A DNA stretch of 64,000 nt from JANXXV01 sp038230275. GTDB lineage: Bacteria; Acidobacteriota; Terriglobia; Bryobacterales; Bryobacteraceae. Below, one piece after another: positions 1 to 8,855 of the stretch; the first letter of the stretch is position 1; each line of letters begins with the position of its first letter. The stretch spans positions 4,860 through 68,859 of the forward strand of contig JBBRNO010000020.1 of the NCBI GenBank assembly GCA_038230275.1. Direction: 5' to 3'. The translations under genes were made by a program, and so were the position numbers. Under the pieces are notes generated by a model. It saw only the letters and a list, made by a program, of their open reading frames with translations. It was not told the origin of the DNA and did no database searches.

Positions 1-1963
1 CCATGATGGAATAGGCGTTGTTCACCTCCCGCATGGGCGTGAACAGATCCCACCGCAGGCCAAGGTTAAGGGTGAGCTTCGGGGTGATTTTGAAGTCATC
101 CTGCACATAGCCGGCGAAGTAAGTGAGGCGCATGCCGCGGGTAACTTCGTTGATTTGCAGGCTACCGCTGTCCACCTCTCCCAGAAGAAAGCTGGCGAAG
201 GCGTTACCCGTGGTTCCGCGAAGCGCGCTAGAGGGGAAGGCGGTCTCATTGCGGCTAAAGGTAAATGAACCGCTTTGGGCGCCCTGCAGCAAGTTGTTCT
301 GCATTTTCCTGAAATCGACGCCGAACTTCAGATTGTGCTTGCCCTTTACCCAGGTCAAGCTGTCCGAGTACAGGTATGTCGCGGAAATCGTCTGGAGGTA
401 ATCCTGGTTCTGTCCCCAAGGCGTGAAGGGATCGGTAAATACCACCGGGAACGGTCCGTTATTAACTCCTTTGAGGCCCAGTTTATCGCCCCATCCCTGC
501 CCTTGCTCTCGCGCAGCCAGCAACTGGTGCTGGCGCGTCAGGCCTGCCGAAAAGTGATTGAGCAGCGTCGGACTGATCACCCAGTCCTCCGATAGGCGTA
601 CCGTGTCCTGCCCTGGTCCAAGAACTCCGTCGCGGGTGTTAGCGATGGGATGCGGCAGCGCGGCAAACGGACCCGAATCCGTATTATGCCCGTTGTTCCA
701 GCTACCACTGATGCGGTGCGCGCTGGAGAACAAGTGGTCGAACTTCATCGTGTAATTGCGATTGTCGTTGCGATTGTTCCCGGACGCCGGATAATTATTG
801 AGGATTCCACCGAGAGTGGGCGCGGGAACGAACGCCAGGATTTTTTGTGAAACGGGGCTGATGCGGTTAGCCGGTATCTGGTTATTGACGAATGGAGTGC
901 GCGTGAACCCACCCTGGCCGTCCGCGCGAGTGGACGCGGGATCATAGAGCTGAACCAAGCCGTTAGCGTCTCTCAATTCGGATAGGTCACCGCCACGGAA
1001 AGCCGCTGTCGGGACCGAAGCGCGTTGATTAGATGGACCGGAGCGGTACTTAAAGTAATTGACGTTGAAGAAAAAGAAACTCTTGTTGGTCCCATTGTAA
1101 AGCTTGGGGATCAGGATGGGCCCGCCGATGCTGCCCCCGTACTCGTTCTGGCGGTTAATGGACCGCGTGGAGTTGAAGAAGCCGCGCGCGTCGAGCTTAT
1201 CGTTCCGCAGAAACTCGTATCCGACACCATGGAACTGGTTGGTCCCGGAGCGGATAGTGAACTGCTCCACGCCACCACCGGTGTTGCCGAACTCGGCCGA
1301 AAAATTCGAGGTAACCAGCGCGAACTCCTGAATGGCTTCAGGAGGCAGGGTGAGCACGCGGGGATCGCCGCCCACTTCCGCCGTGGTGGCGCTGAGACCG
1401 TCGATCTGGATTTCCTTGGACAGCGTCTGGCTGCCGTTGATGTGTGCATCAAAGGTGTTGCCAGTGGTACCGGGCGCCAGGAAGATGAAGCTCTCAGCGG
1501 AGCGGTTCGCGCCGTTGGCGGGCAGCGGGAGATCGACAAAGCTCTTCGGATTGACTCCCGTGCTCACGCTGCTCGATTCACTTTTCAACTGGGGCGCAAC
1601 GTCTGAGACGGTCACGCTTTCACTGGTCTCACCCACCGCCATTTGCAACTCGAGTCCAACCGTGCCGGCGACCTCCACGCGCACATTCTCGCGGATCAGT
1701 TTCTTGAAGCCGGGTTTCTCGGCGCTGACACTATACATTCCCGGTTTCAGGCTGGTGATGTTATAGGTCCCCGATTCACCCGAGATGGCGACAGTACGAA
1801 AACCGTTATCGATGCTGATTGCGGTGATCGTAGCGCCGACCACCGATGCGCCGGTCGAATCCAGGGCAGTACCGCGAATGGTGCCGCGATCTGTTTGAGC
1901 AAAGGCGGCGTGCGCCAAAACCAACAAGAGAAGAATACGCGATACTTGAGTGTAGAGTTTCAC
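1..1963 (-). CDS. TonB-dependent receptor, Oar-like, with carboxypeptidase-regulatory N-terminal domain (partial, C-terminus outside window)
   Basis: An open frame runs from a GTG at 1963 to the window edge, giving 654 residues without a stop. A GGAGGA ribosome site lies just upstream. The N-terminus is a signal peptide ending at AFAQ, followed by a carboxypeptidase-regulatory-like beta-sandwich (RGTIRGTALDSTGA, then LKPGMYSVSAEKPGFKK) and a plug region (INGSQTLSKEIQIDGL, GGGVEQFTIRSGTNQFHG). The stretch near the edge, with repeated strand-like segments and NLGLRWDLF, fits the outer-membrane barrel. Oar-like receptors sit in the outer membrane and import polymers or oligopeptides using TonB energy; the substrate cannot be read. 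The convergent cytochrome-TPR operon is separated by about 87 bases. The gene is complete up to the cut and shows no frameshift. Confidence 0.9.
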   Translation of the reverse strand, partial: MKLYTQVSRILLLLVLAHAAFAQTDRGTIRGTALDSTGASVVGATITAISIDNGFRTVAISGESGTYNITSLKPGMYSVSAEKPGFKKLIRENVRVEVAGTVGLELQMAVGETSESVTVSDVAPQLKSESSSVSTGVNPKSFVDLPLPANGANRSAESFIFLAPGTTGNTFDAHINGSQTLSKEIQIDGLSATTAEVGGDPRVLTLPPEAIQEFALVTSNFSAEFGNTGGGVEQFTIRSGTNQFHGVGYEFLRNDKLDARGFFNSTRSINRQNEYGGSIGGPILIPKLYNGTNKSFFFFNVNYFKYRSGPSNQRASVPTAAFRGGDLSELRDANGLVQLYDPASTRADGQGGFTRTPFVNNQIPANRISPVSQKILAFVPAPTLGGILNNYPASGNNRNDNRNYTMKFDHLFSSAHRISGSWNNGHNTDSGPFAALPHPIANTRDGVLGPGQDTVRLSEDWVISPTLLNHFSAGLTRQHQLLAAREQGQGWGDKLGLKGVNNGPFPVVFTDPFTPWGQNQDYLQTISATYLYSDSLTWVKGKHNLKFGVDFRKMQNNLLQGAQSGSFTFSRNETAFPSSALRGTTGNAFASFLLGEVDSGSLQINEVTRGMRLTYFAGYVQDDFKITPKLTLNLGLRWDLFTPMREVNNAYSIM

Positions 1964-2050
1964 AGAAGTCCTCCGCAGACTAGGGTGTAATACAACTATC
2001 AAACCCATGTAAAAATGTCAAGCGCTTGATCGCTCGCTCGCAGCCTCTTC

Positions 2051-3607
2051 CTACTGCACATCGATAGCTATCCGGACCGTAACGTTATTCGGATTAAATT
2101 TCAAGTAGCGCAGAAGCGTTTCACGCATCTTGTCTGGCTGTTTGTTCTGCGCATAGATCTCGCCAAGTTTGCGGTATGCCGATTCCAATGATGGATCCGT
2201 CTCGATGGCTCTCTCAAGATGGAAAATCGCCTTGGCGGAATCGCCGGCCTGATTCCAGGCCGTAGCAACATTGATGTGATAAGGGGCGTAGGCAGGTTGT
2301 AGGCGTAATGCCTCTTCATAGAGGCGGGCCGTCTCCACGGGACGGCCCTTACGAAGAAGCACCATACCTAGAGCAGTAAGCACAGCCGGATCCTTGGGAG
2401 ACGCTTCGTAGGCGTCGGTAAGGAGTCGGTATCCTGCGTCCAAGTAAGAGGCGGACTGGTCTCGTTCTCCCACCGTAATATTGGCTAAACCCAGATTTCG
2501 TTTCGCCAAACGCGGATCGGGCTCACGCCATGCCTTCAGCGCTCGTCCACCGTCTGCGGATTGGTGTGAGGAACCGGGCCGCCGCACGATCTGATGGTTC
2601 GTGAATGCGGTATGGCCGCCATCCTTCGCGGTTTGGCGCTGCATATGACAGCCTACGCAGTCATCGGCCGGCGCCGCATGCGTCTTGAGCAGATTCGCTC
2701 CATGGCAATTGAGACACTTGGCTCTGTAGTATGGCGCGATGCTCTCGGGCTTGTCATGCGGGTTGTGGCAGGCGCCGCACCACATCTTGTCGCCGCTCCG
2801 TTGCGCGCAGAGACTTAGCGCAAGCTGTTCGGCGTGGCTTACCACCTTCAATCCACCGAGAGGGTTCTGGAAGACGTAAACCGAAAAGACTTCCTCCAGT
2901 CTCTGCCCCGGAGTAAATTCGCCAATCCGACGGCCGGGATTCGGAATGCGCGCTTCGCCTCCCAGGTGGCATTGCTCGCAAACACTGTCCCGGATCCGGG
3001 AAGGAAGCTTTGCCGGATTCAAAATGTTACGAGAGGACGGAGTAAGAAGGTGCGCCTCCACGGGGCCGTGACATCTCTCGCACGAGATCGATTCGCTCTC
3101 AAAAGCCGGCCGCTTAAAACCATTGAGCGTTTCCTCCAGAGGCAGCGGTTTGCCGGAGTGGCACAACAGGCATTCCATCGTAACCGGCCGTGTGAAGTCT
3201 GGATTGCGATCTCCCTCATAACCCGGCGCCAAGTCCCAGAGTTTCTTTTTTGAGTAATAGGCTACCGGCGACTGAAACAGATAGCTCCCTATTCCTACGA
3301 GAAATCCGAACGCATGATTCCCCGAACCGATCACGTAGTCAACGGGAAACTCGCCCACAACGCCATCCCGTTCCAGGCGTTGCCGCATACCGGCGGCCGT
3401 GGATTGAATAGAAAAAGCGCTGCCCGACAGAGCATGCGTGAAACGTCCTGAAAGCTGTCCTTCCGGACGAAACAAAGAACGAGCCATTCCAGTCCGCGAG
3501 TACCCGCTGACTTCTTTTGGATGACAGGACGAGCACAAATCAGCGGCAGGCGCGGCCAAAGCTGACGCGCCGGCCACTAGAACGGGAACGATAAACAGAA
3601 TTTTCAT
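2051..3607 (-). CDS. secreted heptahaem c-type cytochrome with C-terminal TPR repeats
   Basis: The 518-residue product begins with a signal peptide (cleavage near ASALAAPA). It carries seven CXXCH haem-attachment motifs at about residues 25-29, 146-150, 176-180, 210-214, 277-281, 298-302 and 317-321. Residues from about 385 to the end are TPR helices. The layout matches periplasmic multihaem cytochromes of the c554/doubled-CXXCH type fused to TPRs, which are frequent in Acidobacteriota and Planctomycetes and mostly uncharacterised. It is the last gene of a three-gene operon; its ATG overlaps the stop of the ASPIC/UnbV gene by four bases (ATGA), indicating translational coupling. The electron donor and acceptor are unknown, and a role in extracellular electron transfer is only inference. 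Confidence 0.9.
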   Translation of the reverse strand: MKILFIVPVLVAGASALAAPAADLCSSCHPKEVSGYSRTGMARSLFRPEGQLSGRFTHALSGSAFSIQSTAAGMRQRLERDGVVGEFPVDYVIGSGNHAFGFLVGIGSYLFQSPVAYYSKKKLWDLAPGYEGDRNPDFTRPVTMECLLCHSGKPLPLEETLNGFKRPAFESESISCERCHGPVEAHLLTPSSRNILNPAKLPSRIRDSVCEQCHLGGEARIPNPGRRIGEFTPGQRLEEVFSVYVFQNPLGGLKVVSHAEQLALSLCAQRSGDKMWCGACHNPHDKPESIAPYYRAKCLNCHGANLLKTHAAPADDCVGCHMQRQTAKDGGHTAFTNHQIVRRPGSSHQSADGGRALKAWREPDPRLAKRNLGLANITVGERDQSASYLDAGYRLLTDAYEASPKDPAVLTALGMVLLRKGRPVETARLYEEALRLQPAYAPYHINVATAWNQAGDSAKAIFHLERAIETDPSLESAYRKLGEIYAQNKQPDKMRETLLRYLKFNPNNVTVRIAIDVQ

Positions 3608-5277
3608 GGGGCTTTCCGGATCTGTTGAATTTCCCGATACTGATTGACCCGCGGATTGCGCAACACCTGAATCGCTCCGTCAGGCCACGTGATGGTGACC
3701 TTGTCCACCTTCGAACATAACCCTAAACCAAAATGGACACGAGAATCATTGTGGGACAGATAGCTGCCTCCGTTGCGGACGGTGTCAAACTGCACCTGCC
3801 CGCAGGATTCCACGCGAACCTGAGATCCTATCGCATCGCGGTTGCTTGTGGCGCCGCGCAGCGTGAGGCCGATCCAGGAGTGGTTGCCTGCTGTTCGATT
3901 CGCCAGCAGCAGCGGCGAACCCGCTATCGGTAGAACAACCAGATCCATTTTTCCGTCGTTGTCAAAATCGCCGGCACATCCGCCGCGATAGGAGTTCCTG
4001 GTTAGACTCTGCGCAAAGTCGCGGACCGCGGTGAACCGTCCGCGCCGGTTCTGAAACAACATTATTGGCTGTAGATAACTGGTTCCTCCCAATCGATCCG
4101 CGTTCGGATACACGTGTCCGTTAGCAATCCATAAATCCCGGCTGCCGTCGTTATCGAAGTCGGCAAAGCCGCAAGCCCATCCCAGCAGCGGAATGGTTGG
4201 CAGTGCCAATCCAACGCGGTTGGAGACATCTTCGAATAAACCGGGTGACTGCTGCCTGAACAGCGGAAAATAATCTTCGGAAAAAGTGGTCGCCAGCAAG
4301 TCGAGTTTGCCGTCATTGTCGTAGTCGCCTACGGCAACGCCCATATTGGCCTGCGTCTTTCCGTCCCCGTTGAAAGCCACTCCACTGGAAAGAGCCGACT
4401 CCTGGAACCGTCCATTGCCGCGGTTAAGATACAGGTAATTCGGCCCGGAATCGTTAGCTACAAACAGGTCGATCTTCCCGTCGCCGTTAAAGTCGTCGAA
4501 TACCGCAGTGAATCCGTAGCGCGCATCGGTGTCGGTAACACCGGCGGATTTCGTGACGTCGGTGAAAGTCCCGTCGCCGTTATTGCGGTACAAAACATCC
4601 TTTTCCCCTTTCAGACCAAGCGGGCCGCAAAAGGCTTTCAGGCCGCGATAGTCGCAGACCGGGGCTTCTCCAGACAACGGAATAGAGTGGATATCCACGT
4701 AGCCCGCGATGAACAAATCCAGATAACCGTCGTTATCGTAATCGCCAAACGCACTCCCTGTATGCCATCGGACTTGCCTCGATAGTCCGGCCGCCCGGCC
4801 AACCTCACTAAAAGTTCCATCGCCGTTGTTCTTGAACAGCAGATCGACGCCGATCGTAGTGATCAAAATGTCGGTATAGCCATCGTTGTTGAAATCGGCC
4901 GCATTGGCCCCCGTTGCCCAGTAAGGGTTAAACAGACCCGCGCGTTCAGTCACATCTTCAAAGCGGCCGCCTCCCAGATTCCGATACAAGAAAACTCCAG
5001 ACTTAACGGCGGAAGGAACTCGCCCGGCGGCGATCTCACGCAGGCGGTCCATTGTGCTCCCATTTACGATCAGGAGATCCAGCAGTCCGTCGTTGTTATA
5101 GTCCAACGCGGCACAACCCGTGCCGTTCGCTTCCGGTATCCACTTCTTGTCAGCGGATCCACATAGCAGTTGAGCATGAATACCTGCTTCCTGGGCGACG
5201 TTAACGAAGCGGATGGGAGCTTCCTGTTCACCCGGAAGAAGTGCCAATGCCGCGAGCAGAATTGGGATTCGTCTCAT
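3604..5277 (-). CDS. ASPIC/UnbV domain protein with FG-GAP/VCBS repeats (CRTAC1 family)
   Basis: The 557-residue protein has a signal peptide. At least seven calcium-loop repeats of the type D-x-N-x-D-G-x-x-D-L are visible, for example DYNNDGLLDL near residue 58, GDYDNDGYLDL near 190, DDFNGDGKIDL near 270 and GDFDNDGKMDL near 445. These form an FG-GAP/VCBS beta-propeller like integrin alpha chains. The C-terminal part, with the SYLSHNDSRVHFGLG segment and VTITWPDG, is the ASPIC/UnbV module, so the length and order match bacterial CRTAC1-like proteins. The protein is likely periplasmic or surface-bound; its ligand is unknown. It overlaps the TPR gene upstream and the heptahaem cytochrome downstream by four bases each, so the three proteins probably act together. 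Confidence 0.92.
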   Translation of the reverse strand: MRRIPILLAALALLPGEQEAPIRFVNVAQEAGIHAQLLCGSADKKWIPEANGTGCAALDYNNDGLLDLLIVNGSTMDRLREIAAGRVPSAVKSGVFLYRNLGGGRFEDVTERAGLFNPYWATGANAADFNNDGYTDILITTIGVDLLFKNNGDGTFSEVGRAAGLSRQVRWHTGSAFGDYDNDGYLDLFIAGYVDIHSIPLSGEAPVCDYRGLKAFCGPLGLKGEKDVLYRNNGDGTFTDVTKSAGVTDTDARYGFTAVFDDFNGDGKIDLFVANDSGPNYLYLNRGNGRFQESALSSGVAFNGDGKTQANMGVAVGDYDNDGKLDLLATTFSEDYFPLFRQQSPGLFEDVSNRVGLALPTIPLLGWACGFADFDNDGSRDLWIANGHVYPNADRLGGTSYLQPIMLFQNRRGRFTAVRDFAQSLTRNSYRGGCAGDFDNDGKMDLVVLPIAGSPLLLANRTAGNHSWIGLTLRGATSNRDAIGSQVRVESCGQVQFDTVRNGGSYLSHNDSRVHFGLGLCSKVDKVTITWPDGAIQVLRNPRVNQYREIQQIRKAP

Positions 5278-6167
5278 TGGCGCTTCTTAAGGGATTCAAA
5301 CGCTTCAAAGTGCGGCCTGGCTTGCTCAGGCTTGCCGAGTTTCAACAGAAGCCGGCCCATTTGATAATGGGCATCGGCGCTCTTTGGGTTCTTCTCCAGG
5401 ACTTCCGTCAGAATCACTTGGGCGTCTTCATGTCGATCCGATAAGAAGAGGGCGGCCGCGAGTTGAATCCTGGCTTCCGGCCAATCTTTATTTCGTGCCA
5501 GCGCCTCTCGAATTAAGCCGATCGCCTCCTGCGCTCGTCCTTCCTTCAGGCAGAGAAGCCCCAGATTGAAATACGGCCATTCCGATTTCGCCTGCTGTGT
5601 CGCTTCAAGCTCAATCGCCTTCCGGTAAGCCGCTCGCGCATCATCGAAACGGGAGATTGCCTCAAGGGTCTGGCCCAGGTGATTGTATCCGCGAACGCTG
5701 GCTTTGTCGATCAAGACTAACTTCTCGAAAATGCGCAGAGCTTCGGGAGCGTCGTTGCGATTGAAGTGAAGCCGGCCCAGGTAGTAAAGTGCTTCGGGAT
5801 CGGCACTGTCCAGTTCGGTGGCGCGCTTGAGTTCCTCCTCGGCCTCGGCGGGGCGTCCCTGCATGAAGAAACAAAGACCCAGGAGCTTACGGCCGGAAGC
5901 ACTCTCTGGCTTCTTATCCAGGTATTTGGATATGAGGGACACAGCTTCGGAATATCGCCCGGTTCGGAACCGGACGTACGCTTTCCAATAGACGGTTGGA
6001 AGTTCCGCAGGGGGGCTTTGATCTAATGCGGCTTCGGCCTTGGTCCATTCTCCGCTGCGGATCCATTGGACCGCATCGGCAACCTGATCGCATGTAGCCG
6101 GCCGCGGCGTACTCAGAGAAATAGCACAAAAGACCAGCGACTTGTAGACTTGACGAGCGATGTCCAC
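5274..6167 (-). CDS. TPR protein, first gene of the ASPIC/UnbV-cytochrome operon
   Basis: The product is about 297 residues from a GTG at 6167. The frame stays open well upstream, into the divergent gene, but that part reads as antisense of the neighbouring TPR gene, so the later start is chosen. A hydrophobic stretch (SLVFCAISLSTPRPATC) follows the start and could be a signal peptide with a lipobox-like Cys. The rest is consecutive 34-residue TPR units such as SADPEALYYLGRLHFNRNDAPEALRIFEK. The stop overlaps the start of the FG-GAP gene by four bases. It probably serves as a protein-interaction scaffold for the complex encoded by the operon. The exact start is uncertain because no clear ribosome site is seen. 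Confidence 0.8.
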   Translation of the reverse strand: MDIARQVYKSLVFCAISLSTPRPATCDQVADAVQWIRSGEWTKAEAALDQSPPAELPTVYWKAYVRFRTGRYSEAVSLISKYLDKKPESASGRKLLGLCFFMQGRPAEAEEELKRATELDSADPEALYYLGRLHFNRNDAPEALRIFEKLVLIDKASVRGYNHLGQTLEAISRFDDARAAYRKAIELEATQQAKSEWPYFNLGLLCLKEGRAQEAIGLIREALARNKDWPEARIQLAAALFLSDRHEDAQVILTEVLEKNPKSADAHYQMGRLLLKLGKPEQARPHFEAFESLKKRQ

Positions 6168-6194
6168 AGGATTAGGATCTAGTCTACCACCGGT

Positions 6195-7682
6195 ATGATC
6201 GAGGCGAAGACACGATGGAAGCCCATGGCGGCAGTGACTATGCTGCTCGTATTGAGCGCGGCGCGCCTTCCTGCGCAGGATGACGTCCTCATAAAGCTGT
6301 ACGCGGACGCTCGCCAAGCCGAAGCCGCGGGAAATTATCCCGTGGCGATCGAAGAATATAAACGCATTGTCCAACTGCGGCCGTCGATGGCTGAGGCACA
6401 CGCAAACCTGGGAAATCTTTACTATGTGCAGGGTTCCTGGGATCAGGCCGCAGCCTCTTTCAAGAAAGCTATTCGACTGAAAGCAACGCTTGCCGCGCCG
6501 CATTTCCTGCTGGGGCTCCTCTCCTTCAATGCGCGCGATTTCGAACATGCGATTGCCTATCTGATTGAGGCCGAACGCCTCGACCCCGCGAATACTCTCG
6601 CTCCTCTATATCTGGGCTACGCCTACTACTTTCAAAACCGGTACCACGAAGCGGCGTCCATCCTTGAGCGAGTGATTGCGGCGGACGACAAGAACCTGGA
6701 CGCTTGGTACCACTTGAGCAAACTCCACGGCCAGCTCTCAAAGCAATATTTTGAAAAGTTGCAGACGAAACACGCGGATTCGTTCTTCGCTGCTCTGGCG
6801 AGAAGCCACTTTTTTGAATCGACTTCAAGTTGGGAACAGGCGGGACAGGAGTTAGCAAAAGCGATTGCGATCAAACCTGACAGCCAGGAACTGCAACGAC
6901 GTCTGGCACGGCTTACAGAGCGCAAAGCTGGGGATAACCGTGTTCCCCTTCCTGAGGACGAGTTCTCCGGATCAACCCGATACTTTTACGCTCCGCCTGA
7001 GGTTGACAAGGTTCGCGAGGACTACAACGCCGAAACACTGCGCGCGAGTAAGAGCCGCGAACGCAAGTCTGAGTCGGCTGAAAGCCTGTATGAGTTAGCT
7101 GATGCCCACCAGTCCCTATCGTTTTTGTCGTCTCTTTGGGTTCTACAATCAGACCCGGATTCTTATCGCTCCCATGAACTCCGGGGAGAAGCTTTGGAGG
7201 CGGCGGGCAAAATGGACGAGGCGATCGCGGAATATCTGCGGGCACTTGAAATCAAACCCGAACTACAGACGGTTCACTTCACCATCGGTAACATTGAGTG
7301 GCGGCGTGGGCGCACCGGAGAAGCTCTCGCTCAGCTTTACGCGGAACTAAAATTGAATCCAAACGATCCGCGATCGCACTATGAGTCGGGCGATATTCTC
7401 CTTTCAGAGAACAAGCTGGACGAGGCGGAAAAGCATTTCCAACAGGCGCTAAAGTTCTCCCCCGACCTGACGGAAGCACACTTGGCCCTGGAACGAATTG
7501 CAAATGCGCGCGGCGACTCCGCCACCGCTATCCTGCATCTGAAAAAGGCCGCTGAATTGGATCCGGCAAGCTCTACGCCGCATTACCGCCTTTGGCTACT
7601 CTATCGCAAGCTCGGACGCAGCGCAGAGGCTCTGCAAGAGCGCGACAAGTTCGAAAGACTCAAAGCGGCCGAACGCAAGTAA
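6195..7682 (+). CDS. secreted TPR-repeat protein, divergent to the cytochrome operon
   Basis: The product is 495 residues if the ATG at 6195 is used; an ATG at 6225 would give a cleaner signal peptide (MAAVTMLLVLSAARLPAQ). After the export signal come about six N-terminal TPR units (such as AEAHANLGNLYYVQGSWDQAAASFKKAI), a less regular centre around residues 240-320, and more TPRs to the end (such as PRSHYESGDILLSENKLDEAEKHF). Only 27 bases separate it from the divergent TPR gene, so the two transcripts probably share a control region. Together with the leftward operon it forms a TPR-rich periplasmic locus. No catalytic motif is visible. Confidence 0.88.
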   Translation: MIEAKTRWKPMAAVTMLLVLSAARLPAQDDVLIKLYADARQAEAAGNYPVAIEEYKRIVQLRPSMAEAHANLGNLYYVQGSWDQAAASFKKAIRLKATLAAPHFLLGLLSFNARDFEHAIAYLIEAERLDPANTLAPLYLGYAYYFQNRYHEAASILERVIAADDKNLDAWYHLSKLHGQLSKQYFEKLQTKHADSFFAALARSHFFESTSSWEQAGQELAKAIAIKPDSQELQRRLARLTERKAGDNRVPLPEDEFSGSTRYFYAPPEVDKVREDYNAETLRASKSRERKSESAESLYELADAHQSLSFLSSLWVLQSDPDSYRSHELRGEALEAAGKMDEAIAEYLRALEIKPELQTVHFTIGNIEWRRGRTGEALAQLYAELKLNPNDPRSHYESGDILLSENKLDEAEKHFQQALKFSPDLTEAHLALERIANARGDSATAILHLKKAAELDPASSTPHYRLWLLYRKLGRSAEALQERDKFERLKAAERK

Positions 7683-7717
7683 TGTTGCGGTCCTGCAAGG
7701 AGCGGATCTTCTCATTC

Positions 7718-7748
7718 GACGTGAGTGACGTCACCGAGCGGTCACGTC
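7718..7748. repeat. nested inverted repeats at the edge of the mobile region
   Basis: GACGTGA at 7718-7724 is inverted as TCACGTC at 7742-7748. Between them lies the perfect palindrome GTGACGTCAC at 7725-7734, which contains the stop codon of the DUF2924 gene. There is no T-run, so a terminator is unlikely. It could be a recombination end or a binding site. Only the sequence symmetry is directly supported. Confidence 0.5.
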
Positions 7749-8243
7749 ACTTAGCTTTTCCTCCGTGGAGTTCAAGTTGAAGAAGCTGAAGCCGTTCCAC
7801 TTCGTTCCGGCTACTTCGCTGGCAATCGCACTTAAAGATCGGTAAATCTCGCCATCGAACTCGAATCCATTTACGAGGATCTTTACGATCACCCGCCGCC
7901 CTTTGTAATCCCGCGCGAGGTAACTTCCTGGAGGTGGCAAGCGTGGATCGAGAGCCCCGGCGACCTTCCGGCCGACGCTGAGCTTTGGGTCAAGGGTGAA
8001 ATCAGACCCGAACCTCGTCTTGGGCGCTCCTATACGCAGGTCTGCATCGTTGGCAACCTCAAGCGCTCGGCGACGGGCACGCTCCGATAGGCCCCCTTCG
8101 GCATTGGCCTGGATACGCCAAGCGATTCTTCGAAACAGAAACTGCTTATGATTTGATCGCGACTCCTCGCCGAATACCACGCTGTACTTCTGGCGAAGTT
8201 GCCCGAATGTCATTCTGCTCAACTCTTCTATTTCCTTATGCAT
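7731..8243 (-). CDS. DUF2924 domain protein
   Basis: The product is 170 residues from an ATG at 8243, which has a GGAGGT ribosome site six bases upstream; a longer open frame exists but lacks such a site. The C-terminal half shows the DUF2924 signature: a Pro-rich turn LPPPGSYLARDYKGR, then VNGFEFDGEIYRSLSAIASEVAGTKWNG and FFNL. In many bacteria DUF2924 genes lie beside serine recombinase genes, so this is a mobile-element accessory gene of unknown biochemical function. Its start overlaps the end of the small upstream ORF. Here the recombinase lies 2.2 kb away, beyond the AbiE genes, rather than next to it. Confidence 0.85.
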   Translation of the reverse strand: MHKEIEELSRMTFGQLRQKYSVVFGEESRSNHKQFLFRRIAWRIQANAEGGLSERARRRALEVANDADLRIGAPKTRFGSDFTLDPKLSVGRKVAGALDPRLPPPGSYLARDYKGRRVIVKILVNGFEFDGEIYRSLSAIASEVAGTKWNGFSFFNLNSTEEKLSDVTAR

Positions 8244-8418
8244 CGCGACCTCCGCTCCGTTCTCCATTCTCATGACTGTTAACCTCATGTCCATGAGCGC
8301 TTTGGGGTTGGGAAGAGTCAAGTGCGGAAGCGTCTCGCCCCAGCTGATGCATGTGGCGGAGATACCCGGCGGCAAGGATAGTGGCGATGGCGTGTAGATC
8401 TTCTGTTGGGATGCCCAA
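8236..8418 (-). CDS. small conserved-looking ORF upstream of DUF2924
   Basis: This 60-residue ORF starts with TTG at 8418, seven bases after a GAGGTG ribosome site, and its TAA overlaps the DUF2924 start region, which suggests coupling. The N-terminal half reads LHAIATILAAGYLRHM, a short amphipathic helix; the remainder is polar (ALDSSQPQSAHG). Small proteins of this shape commonly precede DUF2924 genes in recombinase loci, from memory of such loci rather than a search. Its function is unknown. The TTG start and small size lower confidence. Confidence 0.6.
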   Translation of the reverse strand: MGIPTEDLHAIATILAAGYLRHMHQLGRDASALDSSQPQSAHGHEVNSHENGERSGGRDA

Positions 8419-8774
8419 AACGATTCACCTCGTTGTGGATTGGCACCACAACGAAAGTCCGCTTAGCGGTCGTCCCGTTGTCGAGTGACTACTGAAGAGT
8501 GCGAATACTCTCCGCTATAAACATACGCAAGGAGTTCGAAAAGTGTCAACGGAGACGTACAGACCTGTTAACCACTGGTAGGCGTTCTCCGGAGAGAGAG
8601 AGAAATGCGGGCAACAACGCCACTGGAGTGCTTACGAGTCCATCCTCTATAATTCTCCGTGATCAGAAGGTGGAGAACTAGCTTGTGCGGAAGTGTTTGT
8701 AAATATTGGGGATAACTTGCCAATTTATGGATGAGGCCGCTAGGTCGCTGGCGTTAACCAGCCGTGAGATTTAA
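8419..8774. other. gene-free stretch upstream of the small-ORF/DUF2924 module
   Basis: No convincing gene is seen; a 60-residue plus-strand frame at 8499-8681 has biased, repetitive composition and no ribosome site. The stretch holds the motif ACCTGTTAACC at 8563-8573, also present upstream of the recombinase at 11777-11787, and a GCTGG/CCAGC hairpin at 8747-8762. It probably contains the promoter of the leftward small-ORF/DUF2924 pair. Confidence 0.5.
8563..8573. repeat. ACCTGTTAACC motif, copy 1
   Basis: This 11-bp motif, preceded by AGTGTCAAC at 8542-8550, lies about 145 bases upstream of the small ORF. The same two words occur at 11770-11787, about 105 bases upstream of the recombinase. 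The shared arrangement suggests that both modules kept related upstream regions. Confidence 0.5.
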
Positions 8775-8797
8775 TTAGGAGGGAATTAGTTTGGCTC
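8775..8797 (+). repeat. 23-bp direct repeat, candidate attachment site (left copy)
   Basis: TTAGGAGGGAATTAGTTTGG plus CTC matches the copy at 11988-12010 at 21 of 23 positions. The right copy runs into the 3' end of tRNA-Asn, including its CCA. The two copies bracket abiEii, abiEi and the recombinase, as attL/attR would around an integrated element. Confidence 0.6.
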
Positions 8798-8855
8798 AAT
8801 TCGCCCCTGACATCATTTTCGCGATGCGGTTAACAGGACTAGACTGTAAGTTATT

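Noticed and set aside
8499..8681. 60-residue plus-strand frame between the mobile modules
   Set aside because: No ribosome site, Arg/Glu-rich repeats from a GAGAGA run, and it overlaps the probable control region of the small ORF.
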